From Maritalea porphyrae (GTDB lineage Bacteria; Pseudomonadota; Alphaproteobacteria; Rhizobiales; Devosiaceae): DNA of 64,000 nt. The first letter of the stretch is position 1; the number at the start of each line of letters is the position of its first letter. A program made the position numbers and the translations under genes. Location of the stretch: positions 806,001 to 870,000 of the forward strand of contig NZ_JAPWGX010000001.1 in the NCBI RefSeq assembly GCF_027213965.1, in the 5' to 3' direction. Under the pieces are notes generated by a model. It saw only the letters and a program-made list of their open reading frames with translations, searched no databases and was not told where the DNA came from. Below, one piece after another: positions 18,704 through 26,903 of the stretch.

Positions 18704-19513
18704 TTGTTTGACATAGACAGCGATTTGTCGATCGGATCTGTTATACCTGACGGGTTCGACATGATATTAGTGTTGATCGTTGCTGGCATGGCATTGCTTG
18801 TTCTGCATTTTTTACGGCCGCATTGGTTAGGCTTCAAAGGCAAAACACTGTGGGATTGGATGTCGCTATTGCTGGTCCCCTCGATCATTGCCACGGCCAC
18901 TTTGGTGGTCAACCATGTCCAGGCGCAGTCCAACCAATCCACCATACAAGAGAGCGCATTCCAGCAATATATTGATCGAATTTCAAACCTAGTGCTTTCT
19001 CCTCTTGATCACAACGCAACTGTTACAAATGCGGTTGCGCAGGCGCACACCGCTGCCATCTTGCAAATAGTTCGCCAAGAACGTGCCGGGCGCGTTTTGT
19101 CGTTTCTTGATCAGCTCGGTCGATTAAAAGACTTCATTCCCGATTTGGAAGGAATTGACCTCACCAATGCAGAGCTAAAAGGCTTCAATCTTGATGGACT
19201 AGAATTCGACCGGGTGCGCTTTGTTCGAGCAGATCTTGAAGGCGCAAGCCTGATCCGATCAGACTTGGAGGCGGTTAACTTCTCCGGCGCAGATCTCAAG
19301 TTCACGACAATGCATTTTGCATCATTTGAGAACACAATTATGGACAAAGCAAACCTTGCCCACGCGGATATTCGGTTTACTGATCTAAGTAAGGCGCTTG
19401 GTTTGACAAGCACTCAGCTTGCCTTGGCGTGTTTTGATGAAACCACAATTCTTCCCCAATACGTTGGCAAAATCACGCCGATTGCCAACAATTGCCAAAT
19501 CAAGAACGACTAA
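18704..19513 (+). CDS. Pentapeptide-repeat protein with two N-terminal membrane helices
   Basis: A 269-residue protein from a TTG at 18704 preceded by AGGGA; an internal ATG at 18761 is the alternative. Hydrophobic helices lie at about 19-37 and 50-68. A soluble helical stretch (80-145) leads into pentapeptide repeats (about 150-235) with the A(D/N)LxG rhythm: LTNAELKGFNLDGLEFDRV, RADLEGASLIRSDLEAVNFS. Such repeats fold as a right-handed quadrilateral beta helix and mediate protein contacts. A similar two-helix plus pentapeptide design is seen in assorted bacterial membrane proteins of unknown role. The stop codon abuts the convergent LacI-gene stop with no gap. Confidence 0.8.
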   Translation: MFDIDSDLSIGSVIPDGFDMILVLIVAGMALLVLHFLRPHWLGFKGKTLWDWMSLLLVPSIIATATLVVNHVQAQSNQSTIQESAFQQYIDRISNLVLSPLDHNATVTNAVAQAHTAAILQIVRQERAGRVLSFLDQLGRLKDFIPDLEGIDLTNAELKGFNLDGLEFDRVRFVRADLEGASLIRSDLEAVNFSGADLKFTTMHFASFENTIMDKANLAHADIRFTDLSKALGLTSTQLALACFDETTILPQYVGKITPIANNCQIKND

Positions 19514-20533
19514 TTAAATCGCAGCGGTGCTGCCCCGCTTGATCAGCAACACATCAACCAATTGCACATTGTCCTGTGCGGCAACAGCCCGGCCAGACAA
19601 TTGCCCCAATAAAGTGGTTGCGGCCAACACGCCGAGTTGGGTGCGGTTTTGCCTGATGGTGGTGAGCGAAGGGATAAACCGGTCGGCGATTTCAATGTCA
19701 TCAAACCCAACAACGGAAAAATCGTTGGGCACGGATATGCCTCGTTTGTGCATTTCGGAAATGAAGCCCATGGCAATCAAATCGGACCCACAAAATACAG
19801 CGGTTGGCCGTTCGTCCATTTCGATGAATTGACGTGCTGCTTGCGCACCCGCGTCCAGCGAAAAGTCGCCACCATCAACCACCCAGCGTGGCACAATCTC
19901 TAAGCCTTGGTTGCGCATCGCGGCTTCAAAACCGGCTAGACGTTCTTTTGTCAAAACGTTGTTTCGGGGGCCCGCAATATGGCCAATTTTGCTGTGTCCG
20001 AGCTGCACCAAATGCGCAATGGCCTGCTGCGCACCGCCCCGATTGTCGCTGCGAACGGAAGGCAAGTCTGTTCCAGGCTTCCATTCGCAAGCAAATACGA
20101 TGCGATTATCAGGGGTTGTTTGTGCCAATTCATTCAATACCGCGCGCGGAATGCCACCATCGAGCAGAATAACGCCATCGGCACGCGTATCGCGAAAGTA
20201 CCCCGTGAGTTGATCTTGTTTGATCCCATTTGTATCCGCGATCAACACACTTAAATCTGAAGTTGCAAAAACACTTTCTATGCCTGAAAGAATTTGAGAG
20301 AAGAACGGGTTTCCAAGGTTTGGCAGCAGCACCAGAATCGCACCAGCTTGACGCTTCCGCAGGTTTTGCGCAGCCCTGTTTATGCGATAACCGGTCTTTT
20401 CAACCGCAGCTAAAACTGCTTCCCTTGTTTTTTCCGACACCAAATCTGGATTTGAAAGCGTACGACTAACCGTTGCTGTGGACACACCTGCCTCCACTGC
20501 AACTTCTTGAATTCTTGGGCCTTTTGCATTCAT
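19514..20533 (-). CDS. LacI-family transcriptional repressor of the sugar operon
   Basis: A 339-residue protein from ATG 20533. Residues 7-60 carry the LacI headpiece (RIQEVAVEAGVSTATVSRTL, NLRKRQAGAILVLLPNLGNP with hinge). The rest is a periplasmic-binding-protein-like effector and dimerisation domain (ADGVILLDGG, AVFCGSDLIAMGF, VVGFDDIEIADRF). An upstream in-frame start at 20575 would extend it by 14 residues ahead of the usual headpiece start. It is divergent from the ABC importer operon, and two TGTAATCGATTACA-type palindromes lie in the shared promoter region, so it most likely represses that operon until the transported sugar or a derivative binds. Confidence 0.92.
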   Translation of the reverse strand: MNAKGPRIQEVAVEAGVSTATVSRTLSNPDLVSEKTREAVLAAVEKTGYRINRAAQNLRKRQAGAILVLLPNLGNPFFSQILSGIESVFATSDLSVLIADTNGIKQDQLTGYFRDTRADGVILLDGGIPRAVLNELAQTTPDNRIVFACEWKPGTDLPSVRSDNRGGAQQAIAHLVQLGHSKIGHIAGPRNNVLTKERLAGFEAAMRNQGLEIVPRWVVDGGDFSLDAGAQAARQFIEMDERPTAVFCGSDLIAMGFISEMHKRGISVPNDFSVVGFDDIEIADRFIPSLTTIRQNRTQLGVLAATTLLGQLSGRAVAAQDNVQLVDVLLIKRGSTAAI

Positions 20534-20579
20534 ATCGGAAATTCCAACCTTCGCTTTATAAACAGTTGTAAACATTTTC

Positions 20580-20608
20580 TTGACATATGCAAATCTGTAG
20601 TGAAATAT
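20580..20608 (+). promoter_or_regulatory. Promoter of the carbohydrate ABC operon
   Basis: A consensus -35 TTGACA (20580-20585) is followed after 17 bp by AAATAT (20603-20608) as an approximate -10. The first LacI-type palindrome begins 2 bp later and would cover the transcription start, a typical repression geometry. Confidence 0.6.
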
Positions 20609-20610
20609 TA

Positions 20611-20624
20611 TGTAATCGATTACA
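20611..20624. promoter_or_regulatory. LacI-type operator 1 (perfect palindrome)
   Basis: TGTAATCGATTACA is a perfect 14-bp palindrome with the central CG typical of LacI/GalR-family operators. It overlaps the expected start of transcription of the importer operon. Confidence 0.75.
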
Positions 20625-20645
20625 AATGAGTGTTGCAGCGCTCAA

Positions 20646-20659
20646 TGTAATCGATTGCA
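20646..20659. promoter_or_regulatory. LacI-type operator 2
   Basis: TGTAATCGATTGCA matches operator 1 at 13 of 14 positions, with its centre 35 bp downstream. Two sites may allow cooperative binding or short-range looping. Confidence 0.7.
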
Positions 20660-20740
20660 GAATTTGAGTGAGATGTTGAGAAATTTGATTTTGGCATCTT
20701 GTTTATATCGAGGCACATGCCTCACCCCAGGGAGGAAGAA

Positions 20741-21976
20741 ATGAAGTCTTTAAAAAAACTACTGGTTGCCAGCACGGCAATCTGCGGTACGACATTTGGC
20801 GCTTACGCTACTGATTTGGAAGTAACTCATTGGTGGACATCAGGCGGCGAAGCCGCAGCGGTTGCTGAGTTTGCAAAGGCATTTAATGCCACCGGCAACA
20901 ATTGGGTTGATGGTGCGATCGCTGGTTCTGGCGGCACGGCGCGCCCAATTATCGTTAGCCGTATTTTGGGCGGCGACCCGATGGGTGCCACTCAGTTGAA
21001 CCACGGCCGTCAAGCAGAAGAGCTTATTGAAGCTGGTTTGATGCTCGATCTGACCGATATTGCAGACGCAGGTGGCTGGCGCGACGTTGTAAACCCAACT
21101 GGCTTGCTTGATAGCTGCACTGTTGACGGCAAAATCTATTGTGTGCCTGTGAACATTCACTCTTGGCAGTGGATTTGGTTGAGCCACAAAGCATATGCAG
21201 ACGCAGGTGTTGATGTTCCTGCAAACTGGAACGAGTTTGTTGCAGCCGCTCCCGCACTTGAAGCAAAAGGCATCACCCCGCTTGCTATGGGTCAGCAGTC
21301 TTGGCAAACTTCAGGCGCGTTTGGCGTGATCAACGTTGCCATTGGTGGCTTGGATCTTTGGACCAAAATCAATGTGAATAAAGACGCCGAGGCAGCAGCA
21401 AGCCCAGAAATGGCAGAGGTGTTTGAAGCTTTTGGTGCAGCACGTTCACTTTCTGCCGGTTCAAATGTTCAAGACTGGAACCAAGCCACAAACATGGTGA
21501 TCACCGGTCAAGCTGGCGGTCAAATCATGGGTGACTGGGCACAAGGCGAATTCCAAGTTGCAGGTCAAACTGCTGGAGTGGACTACAGCTGTCTTCCAGG
21601 TTTGGGTGTGAACGAAATCATCTCAACTGGTGGTGATGCATTCTACTTCCCTAAGAATGACGATCCAGCGATTACAGCCGCACAAAAAGAACTTGCCGCG
21701 CTGATGATTTCACAACCAGTACAAGTTGCGTTCAACTTGAAAAAAGGTTCGCTGCCTGTTCGTGGTGATATCGACATGAGCACAGCCAACGATTGCATGC
21801 AAAAAGGCCTATCAATCTTGGCTGCTGGCAACATTATGCCAGACGGTGCTCAAGTACTCACACCTGATACAACATCACGTGTTGAAGACTTGCTCGTTGA
21901 GTTCTGGAACGACACCAGCATGACACCAGCTGACGCCCAAGCACAATACGCTCAAATTATCTCAGAAGCGGAATAA
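20741..21976 (+). CDS. Sugar ABC transporter, periplasmic substrate-binding protein
   Basis: A 411-residue family 1 (MalE-like) extracellular solute-binding protein from ATG 20741, chosen for the strong GGGAGGAAG ribosome site just upstream. A Sec signal peptide (KKLLVASTAICGTTFGAYA) is probably cleaved after residue 23. The mature part begins DLEVTHWWTSGGE and includes VPVNIHSWQWIWLSHKAYADAG and a Trp-rich pocket (WQTSGAFG, GDWAQGEF), consistent with carbohydrate binding. Paired cysteines (SCTVDGKIYC) suggest a disulfide. It is the first gene of the operon controlled by the divergent LacI protein. The specific glycan is not determinable; the GH43 gene downstream hints at a pentose-containing oligosaccharide. 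Confidence 0.92.
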   Translation: MKSLKKLLVASTAICGTTFGAYATDLEVTHWWTSGGEAAAVAEFAKAFNATGNNWVDGAIAGSGGTARPIIVSRILGGDPMGATQLNHGRQAEELIEAGLMLDLTDIADAGGWRDVVNPTGLLDSCTVDGKIYCVPVNIHSWQWIWLSHKAYADAGVDVPANWNEFVAAAPALEAKGITPLAMGQQSWQTSGAFGVINVAIGGLDLWTKINVNKDAEAAASPEMAEVFEAFGAARSLSAGSNVQDWNQATNMVITGQAGGQIMGDWAQGEFQVAGQTAGVDYSCLPGLGVNEIISTGGDAFYFPKNDDPAITAAQKELAALMISQPVQVAFNLKKGSLPVRGDIDMSTANDCMQKGLSILAAGNIMPDGAQVLTPDTTSRVEDLLVEFWNDTSMTPADAQAQYAQIISEAE

Positions 21977-21991
21977 TCCTCCCGCGTGAAC

Positions 21992-22022
21992 CGCTTGTCC
22001 CAAAAATGATTTGGGGCAAGCG
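21992..22022 (+). promoter_or_regulatory. Long hairpin between binding-protein and permease genes
   Basis: CGCTTGTCCCAAA (21992-22004) pairs with TTTGGGGCAAGCG (22010-22022) around 5 nt: 13 pairs including one T-G. No U-run follows, so it more likely stabilises the upstream message or partly terminates, giving excess binding protein over membrane subunits, as known for the malE-malF intergenic region. Confidence 0.6.
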
Positions 22023-22099
22023 TTCATTGAAGCGTAGCATCGTGTCGGGTCTAGTTGCCCCGGCACGAACAATTCATCTGAGTTGAAAGGTGGTTAGTC

Positions 22100-22996
22100 A
22101 TGGCTAGATCCGTGAGGCCAAACCAAATCTTTAGAAACGTCAACGCCAAAATCGCAGCGATCCCGATGGTCCTGACAGCAATGGTGGTTTTCGTTGGCTG
22201 TACGATTTGGACTGTTGTGCATTCTTTTACGAACTCCAAACTTTTGCCAAAACTCGACTTTGTAGGGTTTGCACAATATGAGCGCCTTTGGGCCACTCGG
22301 CGTTGGTTGATCTCTATTGAGAACCTAGCGATTTACGGCATTTGTTCATTGATCTTTTCATTTGCAGTCGGCTTTTTGCTGGCAGCGCTTATGGATCAAA
22401 AAATCCGGTTTGAGAACACGTTTCGGACCATCATCCTGTACCCATTTGCATTGAGCTTTGTGGTGACGGGCCTTGTATGGCAGTGGATTTTGAACCCAGA
22501 GTTTGGCGTCCAAAATGTTATTCGCAGCATCGGTTTTTCTAATTTCACCTTTGATCCGCTGTACGATGCTAAGATCGTAATTTTTGGCATTTTGATTGCT
22601 GGGCTTTGGCAAGGCACGGGCTTCATTATGGTCATTATGCTTGCCGGTTTGCGTGGCATCGATGTGGACATTTGGAAAGCATCTCGCGTGGACGGTATTC
22701 CAAAATGGAAGACCTACCTATTCGTCGTTATCCCGATGATGCGCCCCGTATTCATTACAGCACTGGTGCTGATCTCTGCGGGCATTGTTAAGGTCTACGA
22801 CCTTGTGATCGCCCAAACGAATGGTGGTCCGGGCATCGCGTCTGAGGTTCCAGCCAAATATGTAATGGACACCATGTTCAGAAACCAAAACCTGGGCCAA
22901 GGCTTTGCCGCTTCAACCATGATGCTTGTGAGCGTGTTGGTGATCCTGATCCCATGGGCATATCTAGAATTTGGGGGTCGTAAAAATGACAAATAA
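22100..22996 (+). CDS. Sugar ABC transporter permease, MalF/UgpA type
   Basis: A 298-residue inner-membrane protein from ATG 22100 with a GAAAGGTGG ribosome site. About six helices are visible. The EAA-loop region IDVDIWKASRVDGIPKWKTY contacts the ATPase; the canonical EAA reads KAS here. It pairs with the next permease, whose start lies 11 bp inside this gene. Together with the MalK-like ATPase they form a CUT1-type importer for oligosaccharides or glycosides. Confidence 0.92.
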   Translation: MARSVRPNQIFRNVNAKIAAIPMVLTAMVVFVGCTIWTVVHSFTNSKLLPKLDFVGFAQYERLWATRRWLISIENLAIYGICSLIFSFAVGFLLAALMDQKIRFENTFRTIILYPFALSFVVTGLVWQWILNPEFGVQNVIRSIGFSNFTFDPLYDAKIVIFGILIAGLWQGTGFIMVIMLAGLRGIDVDIWKASRVDGIPKWKTYLFVVIPMMRPVFITALVLISAGIVKVYDLVIAQTNGGPGIASEVPAKYVMDTMFRNQNLGQGFAASTMMLVSVLVILIPWAYLEFGGRKNDK

Positions 22997-23900
22997 CACT
23001 GAGACGACTTCAACGCTAATGGCAGGCCCTCGTGGTCCAAAGCCAACCAAGCTGCTTTCACCTCGCAACATCATGCTTTACGGCACCTTGATTGTTGTCG
23101 CACTTTATTACTTGTTGCCTTTGTATGTGATGGTGGTGACCTCGCTTAAAGGCATGCCAGAAATTCGGCTGGGCAACATTTTCTCACCACCAGTTGAGAT
23201 TACAACTGCCCCCTGGACTAGAGCATGGTCCGAAGCGTGCACAGGGCTAAACTGTGAAGGCTTGAGCCGCGGTTTTTGGAATTCTGTTCGTATTCTTTTG
23301 CCATCTGTTGCCCTTTCAATCGCCATCGCATCGGTAAATGGGTACGCGCTTGCCAATTGGAAATTCAAAGGTGCAAATGTCTTCTTCACCATTCTGATCT
23401 TTGGCGCATTCATCCCCTATCAGGTTATGATCTACCCAATCGTAATCATATTGCGTGAACTGAAACTTTTTGGCAGCCTAGGTGGCCTTGTGCTCGTGCA
23501 TACCGTTTTTGGTATGCCCATACTGACGCTGTTGTTCCGAAACTATTTCACCTCGCTCCCTGAAGAACTTTTCAAAGCGGCGCGCGTTGATGGCGCAGGG
23601 TTTTGGGGCATCTATTTCCGCATAATGCTGCCCATGTCATTGCCCATCTTTGTGGTGGCAATGATCTTGCAGGTCACCGGCATTTGGAACGACTTCTTGT
23701 TTGGGGTTATTTATACCAAACCGGACACCTATCCAATGACGGTGCAATTGAACAATATTGTGAACTCCGTTCAGGGGGTCAAAGAGTATAACGTCAATAT
23801 GGCAGCCACTCTTTTGACCGGTGTTGTTCCCCTCATCATTTATTTTGTTTCTGGCAAACTGTTTGTCCGCGGCATCGCCGCTGGCGCGGTGAAAGGCTGA
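22986..23900 (+). CDS. Sugar ABC transporter permease, MalG/UgpE type
   Basis: A 304-residue membrane protein from ATG 22986, overlapping the first permease by 11 bp, which suggests translational coupling; an in-frame ATG at 22971 is less likely. Six helices are predicted. The coupling loop LPEELFKAARVDGAGFWGIYFRI has the EAA-type motif, and the ending FVSGKLFVRGIAAGAVKG is standard for MalG-like subunits. The ATPase gene follows after 2 bp. Confidence 0.92.
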   Translation: MTNNTETTSTLMAGPRGPKPTKLLSPRNIMLYGTLIVVALYYLLPLYVMVVTSLKGMPEIRLGNIFSPPVEITTAPWTRAWSEACTGLNCEGLSRGFWNSVRILLPSVALSIAIASVNGYALANWKFKGANVFFTILIFGAFIPYQVMIYPIVIILRELKLFGSLGGLVLVHTVFGMPILTLLFRNYFTSLPEELFKAARVDGAGFWGIYFRIMLPMSLPIFVVAMILQVTGIWNDFLFGVIYTKPDTYPMTVQLNNIVNSVQGVKEYNVNMAATLLTGVVPLIIYFVSGKLFVRGIAAGAVKG

Positions 23901-23902
23901 TC

Positions 23903-24979
23903 ATGACCAGTGTTTCTATTCGCAATCTCGATCTACAATTTGGGTCGGTAAAAGTTCTCAAGCAACTCAACCTTGAGATCGACCACGGAGAGTTTTTGGT
24001 TCTTCTAGGCGCGTCAGGGTGCGGCAAGTCAACATTGCTCAATTGTATTGCTGGCCTGCTAGATGTGAGTGATGGACAGATTTTCATCAACGAAAACAAT
24101 GTCACTTGGGAAGAGCCGAGCAATCGCGGCATTGGAATGGTTTTCCAGTCCTATGCGCTTTACCCACAAATGACCGTCGAGGGCAATTTGTCGTTTGGTC
24201 TCAAGAACGCAAAAGTTCCAAAAGACGAAATCAACAAACGCGTGGCACGTGCGGCTGAGGTTTTGCAAATTGAACCCTTGCTAAAAAGAAAGCCCGCAGC
24301 GCTTTCTGGCGGTCAACGCCAGCGGGTTGCGATTGGTCGCGCTTTGGTGCGCGATGTTGATGTCTTCTTATTTGATGAGCCACTATCCAACCTTGACGCG
24401 AAGCTTAGGGCTGACCTTCGGGTTGAAATCAAACGGTTGCACCAAAAGCTGAACAACACGATGATCTATGTAACCCACGATCAAGTGGAAGCGATGACAT
24501 TGGCGGATCGTATAGCGATTATGAAAGCCGGACTAATTCAGCAATTGGATAGCCCAGCTGAGATCTACAATCGCCCGGTCAATAAATATGTGGCCGATTT
24601 TATTGGGTCCCCTTCCATGAACTTCTTGGAAGGTGAATTGAGCAGTCAGGGCCAATTCAAGGTTGGTGGTACTGTGATTGATCTTAAGGGTTACGACTAT
24701 GTGGATGGTCCCGTTGCCAGCCCTGTTTGGTTCGGCTTTCGGCCCGAGCATGCGGTTGCCGGCGAAGGTGCGGAGCATCAACCTGCAACATTCCAGGTGG
24801 TCGCAGAGATTGTCGAGCCAATGGGTTCTGACACGCTTGTGTGGACCAAGATCGAAGATCAGGCTTTCCGTGTACGGATGGACGGGCAAGCAAAAATTTC
24901 TACTGGCGACGCTTTCACGTTGGGTTTTGATCCTGCGCGGGCTTCAATTTTTGACAAAGAAACTGAATTGCGGGTTTAG
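23903..24979 (+). CDS. Sugar ABC transporter ATP-binding protein, MalK/UgpC type
   Basis: A 358-residue ATPase. Walker A is GASGCGKST (residues about 36-44), the signature is LSGGQRQRVAIGRALVR (about 134-150), Walker B is VFLFDEPLSNLD, and the switch His lies in YVTHDQ. The C-terminal third is the TOBE regulatory domain (VWFGFRPEHAV) of MalK/UgpC proteins that energise CUT1 importers. It completes the four-gene transporter, and the catabolic genes follow directly. Confidence 0.95.
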   Translation: MTSVSIRNLDLQFGSVKVLKQLNLEIDHGEFLVLLGASGCGKSTLLNCIAGLLDVSDGQIFINENNVTWEEPSNRGIGMVFQSYALYPQMTVEGNLSFGLKNAKVPKDEINKRVARAAEVLQIEPLLKRKPAALSGGQRQRVAIGRALVRDVDVFLFDEPLSNLDAKLRADLRVEIKRLHQKLNNTMIYVTHDQVEAMTLADRIAIMKAGLIQQLDSPAEIYNRPVNKYVADFIGSPSMNFLEGELSSQGQFKVGGTVIDLKGYDYVDGPVASPVWFGFRPEHAVAGEGAEHQPATFQVVAEIVEPMGSDTLVWTKIEDQAFRVRMDGQAKISTGDAFTLGFDPARASIFDKETELRV

Positions 24980-25006
24980 ACCCCAAGATTACTAAGGAAC
25001 ATGCTC

Positions 25007-25753
25007 ATGGATTTGAGTTATCAACTTTATAGCGCACGAAATGCAACACCTTGGTCCAAGGTTTTTTCTGCGCTTGCAGATCAAGGCTACACACAGGTTG
25101 AAGGCTTTGGCGGAATGTTCGACAATGTGGCGGAATTGGCCGCCGACCTTGATAATGTGGGCTTGAAGATGCCAAGCACTCATTTGGCGCTTGAGCTTTT
25201 GGAAGATGATTTTGACGCGGCGCTTGAAATCATCAACACGCTGGCTGTCCGACAGGTTTATGCCCCCTATTTGGTGGAAGAAGAACGCCCAACTGACGCG
25301 GCAGGATGGCAAGTTTTTGCACAGCGTTTGAGCAAAGTCAGCGACAAGTTAGCAGGCTATGGCGTTACCTTTGGTTGGCACAATCATGACTTTGAGTTCG
25401 TCGCTTTGCCCGATGGCCAAATACCGATGGCGATCCTTTTGGACAATGCGCAAAATATCTCATGGGAAGCTGACATTGCTTGGGTCATTGTTGGCGGCCA
25501 AGATCCGATCGAATGGATAAAGAGATATGGCAACCGCATCACGGCTGTACATATGAAAGATAAGGCGCCTGACGGTGAAAATTTGGACCAAGATGGCTGG
25601 ACCGATGTTGGCAGTGGCACCATTGATTGGGCTGTTTTGATGAGCGCGATAAAATCCAACACACCTGCAAAAATCTTTGTCATGGAGCATGATAATCCTG
25701 CCGATGCGATCGCCTTTGGGGCGAACTCAATCGCCTACGCAAAAACACTTTAG
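25007..25753 (+). CDS. Sugar phosphate isomerase/epimerase-like TIM-barrel protein
   Basis: A 248-residue protein of the xylose-isomerase-like TIM barrel superfamily. Start 25007 is preferred because AAGGA lies 8 nt upstream, while the ATG at 25001 would be too close. Motifs typical of this group are FGWHNHDFEF, the metal-site ITAVHMKDKAP and GSGTIDW. Members isomerise or epimerise sugars, or act as 3-keto-glycoside lyases or C-glycoside deglycosidase subunits. Its position directly before a Gfo/Idh/MocA dehydrogenase suggests the two act in sequence on the imported sugar. The substrate is unknown. Confidence 0.85.
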   Translation: MDLSYQLYSARNATPWSKVFSALADQGYTQVEGFGGMFDNVAELAADLDNVGLKMPSTHLALELLEDDFDAALEIINTLAVRQVYAPYLVEEERPTDAAGWQVFAQRLSKVSDKLAGYGVTFGWHNHDFEFVALPDGQIPMAILLDNAQNISWEADIAWVIVGGQDPIEWIKRYGNRITAVHMKDKAPDGENLDQDGWTDVGSGTIDWAVLMSAIKSNTPAKIFVMEHDNPADAIAFGANSIAYAKTL

Positions 25754-25766
25754 TTGAGTAGACATT

Positions 25767-26888
25767 ATGACTGAAAAACTTGGAGTCGGCATTATTGGCG
25801 CCGGCAATATTTCCGCAACTTACCTGCGCTTGTCACCAAATTTTGTGGGCATTGAAGTGCGTGCTGTTGCTGATATCAACATGGATGCGGCCAAGGCCCG
25901 TGCCGAAGAATTTGGTGTGCGCGCGGAAACCGTTGAAGGGTTGTTGGCAAGCGATGATGTTTCAATCATCATCAACCTCACCATACCGGCCGCCCACTTT
26001 GACGTATCAAAGCGCATTTTGGAAGCGGGCAAGCACGTCTATTCCGAAAAGCCATATGTTTTGACTTTGGAGGAAGGGTCGGCGCTCGCAGATATCGCTG
26101 CAGCGAAAAACCTGCGCATTGGCTCAGCCCCTGACACCTTCATGGGTGGTGCGCACCAGCATGTCCGGCACATGATCGACCAAGGTGATTTGGGCACCAT
26201 AACGTCCGGCACGGCCTTTGTGATGGGACATGGCATGGAGCATTGGCACCCAAACCCTGATTTCTTCTATCAGCCTGGCGCCGGTCCAATGTTGGACATT
26301 GGACCCTATTATGTGACCAATTTGGTGCAATTGCTGGGCCCGGTAAAACGGGTTGGCGCTTTGACATCGACGCCGTCCAAAGAACGTCTGATCACTTCTG
26401 AACCGCGTAACGGCGAAAAGATCCCTGTTGATACGCCCACCACCATTCATTCGCTGCTGGAATTTCAAAGCGGCGCGGTGGTGACGATGGTCACAAGTTG
26501 GGACGTTTGGGAACATGGCCATACGAACATGGAATTATATGGCACACAGGGCACCGTCCATGTACCTGATCCAAACTTCTTTGGCGGCGAAATCCGCATC
26601 ACCAAACGAGAAGAGGCCGCAGACCTGCCAGGCAATTGGGATCACCCATTTGCTGTGGTCAATGATGATGGAAACGCCAATTATCGTTGTGCGGGCCTTT
26701 CTGATATGGCTGTTGCAATTGCGCAGAACCGGCCACATCGCTGCTCACAAGAGCTTGCATTGCATGTTGTTGAGGTGATGACCAGTGTGTTGATTTCCGG
26801 CGAAAAAGGACAGTTCGTAGAAATGACCACCAGTTGCGAACGCCCGGCGCCACTTGGCCCGGATGCGGCAAAAGCACTGCAAGTGTAG
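25767..26888 (+). CDS. Gfo/Idh/MocA-family NAD(P)-dependent sugar dehydrogenase (first copy)
   Basis: A 373-residue oxidoreductase. The N-terminal Rossmann fold has GVGIIGAGNIS (residues about 5-15), and the catalytic Lys sits in YSEKPYVLTLEEG (about 93-105). The C-terminal alpha/beta domain contains GPMLDIGPYYVTNL, a standard substrate-side motif. Such enzymes oxidise or reduce sugar hydroxyls, for example at C3 of glucosides, myo-inositol, or 1,5-anhydrosugars. It follows the isomerase gene by 13 bp. A second, divergent copy is present 2.7 kb downstream. Confidence 0.9.
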   Translation: MTEKLGVGIIGAGNISATYLRLSPNFVGIEVRAVADINMDAAKARAEEFGVRAETVEGLLASDDVSIIINLTIPAAHFDVSKRILEAGKHVYSEKPYVLTLEEGSALADIAAAKNLRIGSAPDTFMGGAHQHVRHMIDQGDLGTITSGTAFVMGHGMEHWHPNPDFFYQPGAGPMLDIGPYYVTNLVQLLGPVKRVGALTSTPSKERLITSEPRNGEKIPVDTPTTIHSLLEFQSGAVVTMVTSWDVWEHGHTNMELYGTQGTVHVPDPNFFGGEIRITKREEAADLPGNWDHPFAVVNDDGNANYRCAGLSDMAVAIAQNRPHRCSQELALHVVEVMTSVLISGEKGQFVEMTTSCERPAPLGPDAAKALQV

Positions 26889-26903
26889 AGTTAGGTCGTC
26901 GCG

